Source of the DNA: Synechococcales cyanobacterium GL140_1_metabat_312
GTDB lineage: Bacteria > Cyanobacteriota > Cyanobacteriia > Leptolyngbyales > Leptolyngbyaceae
Assembly (NCBI GenBank): GCA_025351345.1
Contig: JANXWB010000031.1
Coordinates: 1-64,000 of the forward strand
Direction of reading: 5' to 3'
DNA length: 64,000 nucleotides
Each line of letters begins with the position of its first letter. The stretch's first letter is position 1. Made by a program: the position numbers and the translations under genes. Below, one piece after another: positions 43,931-53,334 of the stretch. The notes beneath the pieces were generated by a model that made no database searches, was not told where the DNA came from, and saw nothing but the letters and a program-made list of their open reading frames with translations.

Positions 43931-45076
43931 ATGAATTACGATGTCATTGTTGTTGGGGCCGGATTAGCAGGATGTAGTGCTGCGATTCAATTGGCCGATC
44001 AAGGGTGGAACGTATTACTTTTAGAACAACAGAAGTATCCTGTTCATAAATTATGTGGTGAATTTCTATCAGTTGAGGTGATTCAGAATTTTGCAAGTCT
44101 TGGTATTCTAGAGGCAGTGCGAAACGTGGGTGCCCATCCTATTCGGAATGCATTGCTTACGACGACGACGGGTGAAACGTTTGAACATCAATTACCCGGA
44201 GTTGCACTAGGATTGAGTCGTTATCAATTGGATCTAATGTTATTTGAACGGGCAGAATCGATCGGTGCGATTTGCCAAGATGGGACGGTTGTTCGTGATA
44301 TTTCTGGTGATTTCAAGACTGGATTCAAAGTCTCCACTAGTTCAGGAGAATTTACTAGTCGTATGGTACTGTCTGCCCACGGGAAACGATCGCCCCTAGA
44401 TACTCAACTCGATCGTCCCTTTGCCGCCCGTAAATCTCCCTGGGTTGCCTTCAAAGCCCATTGTGATGGATTGACATTGCCGGGAATAATAGAACTACAT
44501 GCATTTCCAGGTGGCTATTGTGGGTTGTCGATGATTGAAACGGGACAAGTGAATTTGTGTTGGATTGGTCATGAGAAGATTTTGAAGGATAGCGACGATC
44601 GGAATCTGCCTAATGCTTTGTATAAAAATCCTGTATTGCGCGATCGTTTAGCAAACATGACAATTAATCCATCTGTCAAACATCGTCTCAGTCAAATCTC
44701 ATTTGAATTAAAGGGAAACTTTGATGGTGATATTTGTATGATTGGAGATACTGCGGGAATGATTACGCCATTGTGTGGCGATGGTATGGCAATGGCGTTG
44801 CGGACATCAGAAATAGCTGTGCCCATGGTGAATAATTATTTGCAGGGAACGCTCAGTGCTGAACGATTTAAATCAAACTATCGTGACACTTGGCAACGGG
44901 AATTTAGATTACGTCTACAGCTTGGGCGTTTAATGCATTCAGCTTTTATTCAGCCACAAGTGGCTCAGGTGAGTGTTTCTATCTGCCGATCGTTTCCGAT
45001 AATTGGCAATTGGTTAATTGAAAATACCCGAGGATCTGCTTCTCCAGTTCAATCCAATCAAGCACTCTCTGTTTAA
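43931..45076 (+). CDS. FAD-dependent oxidoreductase of the polyketide cluster
   Basis: A flavoprotein of 381 residues from ATG 43931; the frame is open upstream but overlaps the methyltransferase. The dinucleotide motif VIVVGAGLAGCSAAIQLADQG begins at residue 5, and GDTAGMITPLCGDGMAMAL is the second FAD-binding motif. It belongs to the geranylgeranyl reductase/aromatic hydroxylase group, which oxidises or reduces polyprenyl and aromatic substrates. In this setting ring hydroxylation, giving a quinone or hydroquinone, is likely. Its stop overlaps the convergent msrA stop by four bases. Confidence 0.85.
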   Translation: MNYDVIVVGAGLAGCSAAIQLADQGWNVLLLEQQKYPVHKLCGEFLSVEVIQNFASLGILEAVRNVGAHPIRNALLTTTTGETFEHQLPGVALGLSRYQLDLMLFERAESIGAICQDGTVVRDISGDFKTGFKVSTSSGEFTSRMVLSAHGKRSPLDTQLDRPFAARKSPWVAFKAHCDGLTLPGIIELHAFPGGYCGLSMIETGQVNLCWIGHEKILKDSDDRNLPNALYKNPVLRDRLANMTINPSVKHRLSQISFELKGNFDGDICMIGDTAGMITPLCGDGMAMALRTSEIAVPMVNNYLQGTLSAERFKSNYRDTWQREFRLRLQLGRLMHSAFIQPQVAQVSVSICRSFPIIGNWLIENTRGSASPVQSNQALSV

Positions 45077-45591
45077 TTACCTGCTTGCCGCTGTTGTTTC
45101 TTTTCTAAGTATTGTTGATGATCATCAGTCGCCAGCCAATAGGTTGATTCAGGGCAAATATCGGTAACGATCGGTTTCTCATATTGTCCTGATTCATTCA
45201 GTTTTTGTTTACTATGTTGGGCTTGATATTGTTGATTTGAATTGTTATAAAAAATAACCGATCGGTATTGTTCACCGCGATCGGCCCCTTGACGATTCAA
45301 ACTACTAGGGTCATGCATTGCCCAAAACGCATTTAGCAAATCATCGTATTGAATTTGATTTGGATCGAAATGGACCTGTGTGACTTCGGCATGACCTGTA
45401 ATTCGAGAGACAATATCCAGATAACAAGGATTATCAAAATGCCCACCCATATAGCCCACAGAGGTTTTCATCACACCAGGGAGCGATCGGAATCTATGTT
45501 CAATTTTCCAAAAACATCCGCCGCCAAAGGTTGCAATTTCTAGGTTAGACGTTATTAACTTAAGTGTTTGATCAAAAACTTCAGGATTCAT
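45073..45591 (-). CDS. msrA: Peptide methionine sulfoxide reductase MsrA
   Basis: Repairs oxidised methionine (S-sulfoxide) using thioredoxin; 172 residues from the ATG at 45591 (the frame opens 28 codons earlier with unconserved residues). The catalytic site is GGCFWKIEHRF, and GYMGGHFDNPCYLDIV and the HAEVTQVHFDP region are typical. The resolving Cys expected near the C-terminus is not in a CGY motif, so the recycling route may differ. Single gene, convergent with the flavoprotein gene. Confidence 0.9.
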   Translation of the reverse strand: MNPEVFDQTLKLITSNLEIATFGGGCFWKIEHRFRSLPGVMKTSVGYMGGHFDNPCYLDIVSRITGHAEVTQVHFDPNQIQYDDLLNAFWAMHDPSSLNRQGADRGEQYRSVIFYNNSNQQYQAQHSKQKLNESGQYEKPIVTDICPESTYWLATDDHQQYLEKKQQRQAGN

Positions 45592-45621
45592 GATTATGCT
45601 CACCACCATAGGATTTTGTAT

Positions 45622-45657
45622 AAAAAATCTCCCAAAACCGTATGAAGGGCTGGGAGA
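45622..45657 (-). terminator. Intrinsic terminator of rplI
   Basis: TGGGAGA (45651-45657) and TCTCCCA (45628-45634) form a 7-bp stem with a 16-base loop. On the minus strand a T6 run (45622-45627) follows. It lies about 50 bases after the rplI stop. Confidence 0.7.
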
Positions 45658-45707
45658 CTTACCAAGTAAATTCAAACTTTGATATTAAAGCTCAAATCAA
45701 GATTGAA

Positions 45708-46166
45708 CTAACTACCCGAAACCGCAAAGGTCAGGGACACAGACACTTCTGGGTGAAGCTTAAGAGTTGCAGTGTATTCACCAATGCTCTTAACTTCAGG
45801 AACTTCGATTTCACGACGATCGACATCAACATTAGCCGACGCTTTAATTGCATCAACAATATCTTGAGTTGTAACCGTTCCGAAGATCGCTTCGTTTTCG
45901 CCCACTGGCTTGACGATCGATAGTGTACCGATTTTTTCCAGAGCTTCTTTCTGGGTGAGAGCTGCTGCTTTCAACTCCGCGAGGCGCTGAAGTTCCAGTT
46001 CCTTACGACGCGCGACCTGCTTCATCACACCCGGAGTTACCGTGGTTGCGAAAGATTGAGGATACAGAAAGTTGCGGGCGTAGCCAGGAGCTACCTCCAC
46101 GACATCCCCTAATTTACCCAATTTGCTCACGTCCTTAGTTAGGACGACTTGAACCCGTTTTGCCAT
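45708..46166 (-). CDS. rplI: Ribosomal protein bL9
   Basis: Large-subunit protein that binds 23S rRNA near the L1 stalk, 152 residues. The N-terminal domain has VVLTKDVSKLGKLGDVVEVAPGYARNFLYP, then a long connecting helix (ARRKELELQRLAELKAAALTQKEALEKI) and the C-terminal RNA-binding domain. It is alone, with its own terminator, and not in an rpsF-rpsR operon. Confidence 0.95.
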   Translation of the reverse strand: MAKRVQVVLTKDVSKLGKLGDVVEVAPGYARNFLYPQSFATTVTPGVMKQVARRKELELQRLAELKAAALTQKEALEKIGTLSIVKPVGENEAIFGTVTTQDIVDAIKASANVDVDRREIEVPEVKSIGEYTATLKLHPEVSVSLTFAVSGS

Positions 46167-46295
46167 GATCGTTTGTTTCCCTTGTGCTTCCGATACTTCT
46201 AGCGGAAATTCTTATTTAGCTAAGCTTTTGCGGCCAAAGGTCTAATGATACTAGAAGTATGCGCTAAGGGAAAGACCTAGGTTGAAAGATTTTTC

Positions 46296-47144
46296 CTAAG
46301 CTGCCACAACTAGAAATTCTCGAATAGCAGCTAAGAAATTTTCTGCGTCTTCCAACATTGGAAAATGCCCCACTTTCTTTAAAACCTGATACTTCAAACC
46401 CGGATTAAGTGCCGCTGCTGCTCGCCCAAGGCTTGCGGGAACAATCGTATCCCGATCGCAGGATAGGACCAAGGTGGGAATCGAGAGGCTGGCAATTTGC
46501 GCTGAGATTTCAGTACAGGTGTCAGGTTGGGCCACACTAAGTAATGTGCCGATCGCAGCATCAGCCGTCGCACCCAGATAATCTTCGATGAATTCTTGCC
46601 GATCGCTACCGGGAATCGATCGATGTAAAAAGCGCTGCATCACTAAAAAATCAACGCCGGGTAAGGTATAAAACCATCTGGGCCGAAAATTAATTACGAG
46701 TTGCCCAAATTGATAAAAAATACCAAAAACGATCGCATTGAATTTAAAAACACCGCCGCAAGTCAAAATACATTGATCAACCCGATCGCCCCAAGCATCC
46801 AAAAAGTACGTTGCGATCGAACAACCCATAGAATGAGCCACCACCGAAACCCGATCGATTTGTAAGGTGGTCAATAGTTCAGCCAAATCGTCTGCGTAGG
46901 ATTTTAGGGTATAGGCACTCGGTTGATCGCCATCAATAATTTTGCTACGACCGAATCCGCGAAAATCATAAATCAAACAATCATACCGATCGCTCATAGC
47001 TTCAGCCGTCGATCGCCAATACCGACCGGATCCTCCCCAACCATGTAAAAACACTAAAACAGGTCGATCGGTTCGGTCTCCAGATTGTGTCGCAGTGATC
47101 CATTCGTAATAAGTATCACAGCCTCGAACGGTCAACAACGGCAT
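46296..47144 (-). CDS. Alpha/beta hydrolase
   Basis: A 282-residue hydrolase. The oxyanion strand FLHGWGGSGRYW, nucleophile elbow VAHSMGCSIA (Ser), acid in LSCDRDTIVP (Asp) and the catalytic His in VGHFPML form a full triad. It follows clpX with no spacer (its ATG directly follows the clpX stop), so it is translated from the clp transcript. The substrate is unknown; it may act on small esters or be a haloperoxidase-like enzyme. Confidence 0.85.
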   Translation of the reverse strand: MPLLTVRGCDTYYEWITATQSGDRTDRPVLVFLHGWGGSGRYWRSTAEAMSDRYDCLIYDFRGFGRSKIIDGDQPSAYTLKSYADDLAELLTTLQIDRVSVVAHSMGCSIATYFLDAWGDRVDQCILTCGGVFKFNAIVFGIFYQFGQLVINFRPRWFYTLPGVDFLVMQRFLHRSIPGSDRQEFIEDYLGATADAAIGTLLSVAQPDTCTEISAQIASLSIPTLVLSCDRDTIVPASLGRAAAALNPGLKYQVLKKVGHFPMLEDAENFLAAIREFLVVAA

Positions 47145-48488
47145 TTAGGCAGACTCAGGCTTGGGTAAGGACGACGGAAGTACAATCAGTTCGGCAGTCG
47201 ATCGTTTTTCTACCATGTCACGAGTGATAACGCAGCGAGTCAAATCCTTACGGGACGGAACTTCGTACATGATGTCCAGCATAATTTCTTCAACAATACT
47301 CCGCAACGCACGGGCACCTGTTTTCCGCCGGAATCCTTCAGACGCGATCGCTTTAATAGCATCGGCTCGAAACTCTAGTTGCACATTGTCCATGCGCATT
47401 AGTTTTTGATATTGCTTGACTAGGGCATTTTTCGGCTCGGTTAAGATTGCCATCAGCGTCTCTTCATCCAAAGGTTCAAGCGTTGCTGCGACCGGAATTC
47501 GACCGATAAATTCAGGAATCATGCCAAATTTCACAACATCATCCGCCTGCATATTTTTCAACATGTCTGACGATCGTTTCTCTGCCGAAATCCCGTCCTT
47601 GCTGCCTTGGACAAATCCCATAGACTTTTTACCAATGCGTTGCTCGACAATCTTATCTAGCCCCATAAACGCACCGCCGCAAATGAATAGAATATTACTG
47701 GTATCTATTTGGATGCAATCTTGATAGGGATGCTTTCGTCCACCTTGGGGCGGCACATTGGCTATTGTCCCTTCTAGCATTTTCAGTAGCGCTTGTTGAA
47801 CGCCTTCACCGGAAACATCGCGAGTGATAGATGGGTTTTCGCTCTTACGGGCAATTTTATCAATTTCATCAATATAAATGATGCCACGTTGTGCTTCTTC
47901 AACGTCTAGGTCAGCAACTTGAAGTAGTCTCAAAAGAATATTCTCAACATCCTCACCCACATAACCCGCCTCTGTCAGTGTTGTCGCATCGGCCACTGCA
48001 AACGGCACATCCAAAATGTTCGCTAAGGTCTGAGCTAACAAAGTCTTGCCTGATCCAGTCGGTCCAATCAGTAGAATGTTTGATTTTTGGAGTTCGATCG
48101 CGTCTTCAGGTTTGCCTTCTTCTCCATGGGATTCCAGATAAGTAAGGCGCTTGTAGTGGTTGTAGACTGCGACAGACAGCACTTTTTTGGCTTCATTTTG
48201 GCCCACTACATGCTGATCAAGATGCTTCTTGATCTCTTTTGGTTTTGGAATTTGGCCCATAGTTATGGGCGTAGTGCGAACTTTTTGTTTTTCTGGTTGC
48301 TGGTCACGGCGAGGGACGGCTTGGGGAGAGCTGCCCCCCTCAAACAGTTCTTCATCCAAGATCTCGTTGCATAGATCAACACACTCGTCACAAATATACA
48401 CACCTGGACCAGCAATTAGCTTGCGGACCTGTTCTTGTGACTTTCCACAGAACGAGCATTTCAAGTGTGAATCGTAGGTTTTCGGCAT
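47145..48488 (-). CDS. clpX: ATP-dependent protease unfoldase ClpX
   Basis: AAA+ unfoldase that feeds substrates to ClpP, 447 residues. The zinc-binding domain has Cys11, Cys14, Cys33 and Cys36. Walker A is GPTGSGKT (142-149), Walker [11 protein letters not shown], and the GYVGEDVEN pore loop and IGF-like VGQ regions are present. A 55-residue linker carries charged Gln/Pro-rich sequence. Downstream of clpP in the order tig, clpP, clpX, as in many bacteria. The overlapping hydrolase follows. Confidence 0.95.
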   Translation of the reverse strand: MPKTYDSHLKCSFCGKSQEQVRKLIAGPGVYICDECVDLCNEILDEELFEGGSSPQAVPRRDQQPEKQKVRTTPITMGQIPKPKEIKKHLDQHVVGQNEAKKVLSVAVYNHYKRLTYLESHGEEGKPEDAIELQKSNILLIGPTGSGKTLLAQTLANILDVPFAVADATTLTEAGYVGEDVENILLRLLQVADLDVEEAQRGIIYIDEIDKIARKSENPSITRDVSGEGVQQALLKMLEGTIANVPPQGGRKHPYQDCIQIDTSNILFICGGAFMGLDKIVEQRIGKKSMGFVQGSKDGISAEKRSSDMLKNMQADDVVKFGMIPEFIGRIPVAATLEPLDEETLMAILTEPKNALVKQYQKLMRMDNVQLEFRADAIKAIASEGFRRKTGARALRSIVEEIMLDIMYEVPSRKDLTRCVITRDMVEKRSTAELIVLPSSLPKPESA

Positions 48489-48562
48489 CGTGACTGTTAA
48501 CCTCGTACAACGATCGGTTCGATAAAGATTTATGTTTCCGTAACTTGAGGGTCTTCTTGTCG

Positions 48563-49243
48563 TTAGGACACAAGAGAAAGCTGTGGAACTCCGACCCGAT
48601 CGTGACGATAAATCACAGAATCGATCAAGCCATAGACTTGGGCTTCTTCAGCAGACATAAAGAAGTCCCGTTCAGTGTCTTCCTCAATCTTTTCGAGGGG
48701 TTGCCCGGTATGGTTTGCCATCAAGCTGTTCAACGTACTCTTATGGTAAAGAATTTCACGAGCCATAATCTCAATGTCTACGGCTTGTCCCTGTGCGCCA
48801 CCCAAGGGCTGGTGAATCATGATTCGGGAACTTGGCAGTGACATGCGTTTACCCTTGGCCCCGCCAGAGAGCAGAAATGCCCCCATGCTTGCAGCCAAGC
48901 CAAAACAAATCGTCGCCACATCACAGCGAACTTGATTCATGGTGTCATAAATGCCCATGCCTGCGGTGATAGAGCCGCCAGGGGAGTTGATGTAAAGCTG
49001 AATATCCTTCTCTGGATCTTCAGCTTCAAGGAATAGCATTTGCGCAATTATGGAATCGGCTATGGTGTCATTGACATCAGTTCCGAGGAAAATAATCCGA
49101 TCGCGAAGGAGTCGAGAGTAGATATCAAATGCCCGTTCTCCACGTCCAGATTGTTCGACAACCATGGGAACGACGGTGGAGGAAATAATCTCCTGATGAC
49201 GAGAAGTGCTCGTGAGGTCGTAGCCAGTAGATTGAGAAATCAT
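48563..49243 (-). CDS. clpP: ATP-dependent Clp protease proteolytic subunit
   Basis: Serine peptidase that forms the tetradecameric chamber, 226 residues. The triad Ser119 ([10 protein letters not shown]), His144 (IMIHQPLGG) and Asp193 (ERDFFMS) is intact. The N-terminus is longer than in E. coli by about 15 residues ([18 protein letters not shown]). Cyanobacteria have several ClpP paralogues; this one is the ClpX partner by gene order. A terminator separates it from tig upstream. Confidence 0.94.
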   Translation of the reverse strand: MISQSTGYDLTSTSRHQEIISSTVVPMVVEQSGRGERAFDIYSRLLRDRIIFLGTDVNDTIADSIIAQMLFLEAEDPEKDIQLYINSPGGSITAGMGIYDTMNQVRCDVATICFGLAASMGAFLLSGGAKGKRMSLPSSRIMIHQPLGGAQGQAVDIEIMAREILYHKSTLNSLMANHTGQPLEKIEEDTERDFFMSAEEAQVYGLIDSVIYRHDRVGVPQLSLVS

Positions 49244-49361
49244 AGGAGTCAGAAGGGTCCAACTAAGGATCTAGAGTGCTTATTTCTATTTATTATGCCT
49301 TAATTCTCTAACCACTGTTGGCGAATCAATGTAGGAATCCCCGAATTCGGAGCCTAACCTT

Positions 49362-49398
49362 AAAAATCCTTCCCCCAGCCAAATCGGAAGAAGGATTT
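49362..49398 (-). terminator. Intrinsic terminator downstream of tig
   Basis: AAATCCTTC (49364-49372) and GAAGGATTT (49390-49398) form a 9-bp stem with a 17-base loop. On the minus strand the 3' arm runs into TTTTT. It lies between tig and clpP, so the two have separate or partly shared transcripts. Confidence 0.7.
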
Positions 49399-49425
49399 CT
49401 AGTTTAAATGCCGACTGGCCTTCGG

Positions 49426-50814
49426 TTATGCGTCTTCAGATTCCACGTCTACGACAGCTTCAGAGGCTTCAGTGTCTTCAGTTTCAGATTTGAGTGTGCC
49501 TTCAGGAACCATTTCTAGGGTCCAGTTGGCTTCAATCCATTCCAAAATTGTTTCCTTGAGCATGTCTTCGCTTAGAACTTCTTTCAGACGTTTTGGATCA
49601 ATATCTTCGCCGCGCATTTCTTCGAGTGCATCGTTGTAGCGCTTGGTGAATACTGCATCATCGACTTTTAAACCTTCGATTTTTGCGACTTCACCCAAGG
49701 CTAAGGTGCGCTTGATTCGATCGATCGCTTCAGGCTTAGAACGTTCTTTCAACATGGGAATCATATCTTGGGTAAAGATCTGACGGATGTCCATGCCCTG
49801 TTGCTGGAACTGCATGGCCGTCTGGGACAGCATGTAATTCAGTTCCCGATCGAGCAAGGTTTCAGGAATCTCAACTTCAATGTGGTTCAGCAGTTCATTG
49901 AGAATGGCAGTCTCTTTGTTCTGTTTGTTCCGATCGTCAATTTCGCGTTGGAAGTTGCTTTCCATGTTGCTACGAAGTTCTGCGATCGTCTGCACGTCGC
50001 CATTGGTCAGTTCACTTGCGAACTCATCGTTCACCTCGGGCAGTTCCCGGCCTTTAAGTTCCTTCAGCGTCATTTTAAAAGTAGCCGTTTGACCCGCTAG
50101 GGCTTCTTCCTGATAATCCTCTGGGAAGGTTGCAATGACATCTTTCGTTTCGTCAACATTCATGCCAATGATGCCGTCAATGAAACCGGGAATAAATCCA
50201 CCTTCTTCAAGATCCAACGTGAAATCTTCCGCTTGGCCGCCTGGAACATCCGTCTCTTCACCACCGTCTGGGGTGTAAACGCCGTGATAATCAACGACGA
50301 CGACATCGCCCATGATGGCGGCACGGTCTTCGATAGGGACTAAGGTTGCAAGGCGCTTACGGTAGCCATCGATTGACTCATCAATCCGGGCTGGGTCTAG
50401 CTTCACATCTTCAGCTTGAACCGTCAGTCCTTTGTGTTGAGCGAGTTTAACCTCTGGCTGAACATCGACAGCAGCCTTGAATACCAAAGCGTTGCCGGGT
50501 TCGTAGTTAGCGACAAGTTCTTCAAAATCGGACTTCAGTTGGAAGTTTCCGATCGCTGCAATGTTTTCTTGTTTGATCGCATCTTTAATAGACTGATCGA
50601 CCAAATCTTCTAAGGAAGTCGCCTTGATTCCCATGGATCCAAAGCGCTGCACAATGACCTGACGAGGAACTTTCCCCTTCCGGAACCCAGGTATATTGGC
50701 TTGGCGCATGAATTTCTGGATCGTGCTTTCGTACGCCTTTTTCGTCGTTTCCGCCGGAATTTCGATTTCTAAACCGATTTGGCTGGCGGGCAATTTTTCC
50801 TGGGTAACTTTCAT
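49426..50814 (-). CDS. tig: Trigger factor
   Basis: Ribosome-bound folding chaperone and peptidyl-prolyl isomerase, 462 residues. The ribosome-binding loop GFRKGKVPRQVIVQRFG is at about residues 44-60, the FKBP domain at about 160-245, and the helical arm domain completes the C-terminus with an acidic tail. It heads the tig-clpP-clpX set on the minus strand. Confidence 0.94.
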   Translation of the reverse strand: MKVTQEKLPASQIGLEIEIPAETTKKAYESTIQKFMRQANIPGFRKGKVPRQVIVQRFGSMGIKATSLEDLVDQSIKDAIKQENIAAIGNFQLKSDFEELVANYEPGNALVFKAAVDVQPEVKLAQHKGLTVQAEDVKLDPARIDESIDGYRKRLATLVPIEDRAAIMGDVVVVDYHGVYTPDGGEETDVPGGQAEDFTLDLEEGGFIPGFIDGIIGMNVDETKDVIATFPEDYQEEALAGQTATFKMTLKELKGRELPEVNDEFASELTNGDVQTIAELRSNMESNFQREIDDRNKQNKETAILNELLNHIEVEIPETLLDRELNYMLSQTAMQFQQQGMDIRQIFTQDMIPMLKERSKPEAIDRIKRTLALGEVAKIEGLKVDDAVFTKRYNDALEEMRGEDIDPKRLKEVLSEDMLKETILEWIEANWTLEMVPEGTLKSETEDTEASEAVVDVESEDA

Positions 50815-51230
50815 CGTGGTAGCTATTAAGTATTAAAGTTAAATAGTCGGGGATTGCGACTATTCATCCTATCCCATGTCGGTGACAGCTTGAGCGATGT
50901 TACTTAAATTAAGAGTGTTAGGTTGTTAATGATGATATTTTTCTATGGGTTTGTAACGATTGTGTAATCCCAACAAATACGAGAATGAATGCAACAAGGT
51001 TACTTATAGAATTTTTCATAACCTGAATAAAGATCCATTTTAATATTAAAGATCCGTTATAATATTGAAGGTATAAGAATTAGATATAGGGTCTGATTGA
51101 CAGTTACTATCTTAAGGTTCTTCGATTCGATACTGAGAATTTTGCTTTTTACGCTTGAGTGTCCACAGATTCGCTTCATGGCTCTTAGCGGTTAACCCAA
51201 TCCAACCGGATGAATGATAGGAGGTTTAGT
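50815..51230. other. Divergent promoter region between tig and asd
   Basis: About 415 bases, A+T-rich, with the tandem repeat described next. The tig side lacks an obvious -10. A run of T residues near 50950-51020 has no clear hairpin. No tRNA or small RNA fold was seen. Confidence 0.5.
51029..51066 (+). promoter_or_regulatory. 19-bp tandem repeat holding a TATAAT, upstream of asd
   Basis: AAAGATCCATTTTAATATT (51029-51047) and AAAGATCCGTTATAATATT (51048-51066) differ at two positions. The second unit contains TATAAT (51058-51063), a candidate -10 for asd, about 165 bases before its start. The repeat could be an operator duplicated by slippage. Confidence 0.4.
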
Positions 51231-52259
51231 TTGAGTCAATTGTATCGCGTTGCCATTTTGGGCGCGACTGGTGCCGTGGGAACTGAGTTGCTTGAGTTAC
51301 TTGAGGAACGTAACTTTCCCATTGCTGAGTTGAAGTTATTGGCCTCTCCCCGTTCGGCGGGCAGCAAGCTCATATTTCGAGGTCAGCCCATTACGATCGA
51401 AGCCGTCACCTCGGACTCTTTCAAAGGTATGGACATCGTTCTCGCATCAGCGGGTGGTTCCATTTCTAAGCAATGGGTAAAGGATATTGTTGCAGCGGGT
51501 GCTGTGATGATTGACAATTCCAGCGCTTTTCGGATGGATGATGATGTTCCGTTGGTCGTGCCGGAGGTTAATCCGATCGCCGCCAAAGGACACAATGGCA
51601 TCATTGCCAACCCAAATTGCACTACCATACTAATGGCAGTTGCTGTTTATCCCCTCCATAAAGTTCAACCGATTCGTCGGATTGTAGCGGCCACATACCA
51701 ATCGGCTAGTGGTGCTGGAGCGATGGCAATGGAAGAACTAAAGCTGCAATCGCAGGCCATCTTGAAGGGTGAAATGCCAAAAGCTGAAATATTGCCCTAT
51801 CCGTTAGCCTTTAACTTATTTCCGCATAACTCTCCAATTTTGGATAATAGTTACTGTGAAGAAGAGATGAAAATGGTGAACGAAACACGTAAAATATTCG
51901 ATGAGCCAGATTTACGCATTACTGCAACCTGTGTGAGAGTTCCAGTCTTGCGGGCACATTCAGAAGCCTTAAATCTGGAGTTCGATCGGCCCTTTGATGT
52001 ATCCAAAGCTCGGCAGCTCATAGCAACGGCACCGGGAGTTAAACTGGTCGAAAATTGGCAGAAAAACTATTTCCCTATGCCGATCGATGCCAGTGGAAAA
52101 GATGCTGTACTAGTGGGGCGAATCCGTCAAGATATTTCCCATGAGAACAGTTTAGACCTGTGGCTCTGTGGGGACCAGATCCGTAAAGGTGCAGCGTTGA
52201 ATGCTGTACAGATTGCAGAGTTGTTAATTGAAAAAGGTTGGCTGAAACCTCAATCTTGA
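51231..52259 (+). CDS. asd: Aspartate-semialdehyde dehydrogenase
   Basis: Reduces aspartyl phosphate to the semialdehyde, at the branch to lysine, threonine and methionine; 342 residues. The ribosome site AGGAGG (51219-51224) is six bases before TTG 51231, which sets the start there; the earlier ATG 51210 in the same frame would place that site inside the gene. NADP loop VAILGATGAVGTELL, catalytic Cys in NPNCTTILM and a His in RVPVLRAHSEAL are present. dapA follows directly. Confidence 0.95.
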   Translation: MSQLYRVAILGATGAVGTELLELLEERNFPIAELKLLASPRSAGSKLIFRGQPITIEAVTSDSFKGMDIVLASAGGSISKQWVKDIVAAGAVMIDNSSAFRMDDDVPLVVPEVNPIAAKGHNGIIANPNCTTILMAVAVYPLHKVQPIRRIVAATYQSASGAGAMAMEELKLQSQAILKGEMPKAEILPYPLAFNLFPHNSPILDNSYCEEEMKMVNETRKIFDEPDLRITATCVRVPVLRAHSEALNLEFDRPFDVSKARQLIATAPGVKLVENWQKNYFPMPIDASGKDAVLVGRIRQDISHENSLDLWLCGDQIRKGAALNAVQIAELLIEKGWLKPQS

Positions 52260-52292
52260 CGGTTTCCGAGACTTGGGTTTAAGGAGTAGATC

Positions 52293-53195
52293 TTGAGTGT
52301 GACGAACTTGAAAACAGAGTTTGGACGAGTATTGACGGCAATGGTGACGCCATTTTCCGCTGACGGGACGGTCAATTATGAAGTGGCTGAGCGCCTTGCT
52401 GTACATCTCGCTGAAAACGGGACCGATACCATAGTGGTCTGTGGAACAACGGGCGAATCTCCCACATTGTCTTGGGACGAAGAGTTTGAATTGTTTCGAG
52501 TGGTGCAGAAGGCGGTTTTGGGCAAGGCTAAGGTCATGGCTGGAACAGGTTCAAACAGCACCTCTGAAGCTATCATCGCTACTCAAAAAGCCCACAGTTT
52601 AGGCTTAGATGGATCACTTCAAGTGGTGCCTTACTACAATAAGCCCCCTCAAGAAGGGCTGTATCTACATTTCAAGGCGATCGCAGCGGCAGTTCCCGAC
52701 ATGCCAATCATGCTTTACAACGTTCCAGGACGCACGGGGCAATCGTTGGCTCCTGCAACCGTGGTTCGGTTAGCAGAGATTTCTAACATTGTTTCCATTA
52801 AAGAAGCTAGCGGCAGCCTGGATCAAGCCAGTGACATTCGTCGATCGACCCCGCCTGAATTTGGGATTTATTCGGGGGATGACTCCTTAACCTTGCCGAT
52901 ATTGGCGATCGGGGGCTGTGGTGTTGTCAGTGTGGCCAGTCATCTGACGGGAAATCTCCTTCAGAAGATGATTCAGCATTTTGAATCCGGTCAAGTAAGC
53001 GAAGCCAGTCAAATTCACGCCCAACTGTTGCCCTTATTCAAAGCACTGTTTCTCACCGCCAACCCAATTCCCCTCAAAGCCGCCCTGCGATTGATGGGCT
53101 GGGAAGTTGGTGGATGCCGTTTACCGCTCTGTGATGTCCCCAATGACGTTGTAACTGAGCTTCAGAGGGTCATGAAAGAACTCAAGCTTCTCTAA
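52293..53195 (+). CDS. dapA: 4-hydroxy-tetrahydrodipicolinate synthase
   Basis: First committed step of lysine and diaminopimelate synthesis: condenses aspartate semialdehyde with pyruvate. 300 residues, (beta/alpha)8 barrel. TTG start at 52293 is six bases after [15 protein letters not shown] binds pyruvate, Tyr in [10 protein letters not shown] completes the proton relay, and the Schiff-base Lys is in SIKEASG. The asd-dapA order joins two consecutive steps, and RNase J follows as a third gene. Confidence 0.95.
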   Translation: MSVTNLKTEFGRVLTAMVTPFSADGTVNYEVAERLAVHLAENGTDTIVVCGTTGESPTLSWDEEFELFRVVQKAVLGKAKVMAGTGSNSTSEAIIATQKAHSLGLDGSLQVVPYYNKPPQEGLYLHFKAIAAAVPDMPIMLYNVPGRTGQSLAPATVVRLAEISNIVSIKEASGSLDQASDIRRSTPPEFGIYSGDDSLTLPILAIGGCGVVSVASHLTGNLLQKMIQHFESGQVSEASQIHAQLLPLFKALFLTANPIPLKAALRLMGWEVGGCRLPLCDVPNDVVTELQRVMKELKLL

Positions 53196-53334
53196 CATGG
53201 CTCTTTGTAGATTTGGCAGATATTAGGACTAGCGTAATGCTTCGGGTCGAGTCGCTCATTAGCCTATGAAAGTCCTCCAATCGTAAGCCCTATCTTGTTT
53301 TTCACCCCTTTCCCAATTTACGAATAGAACACCA

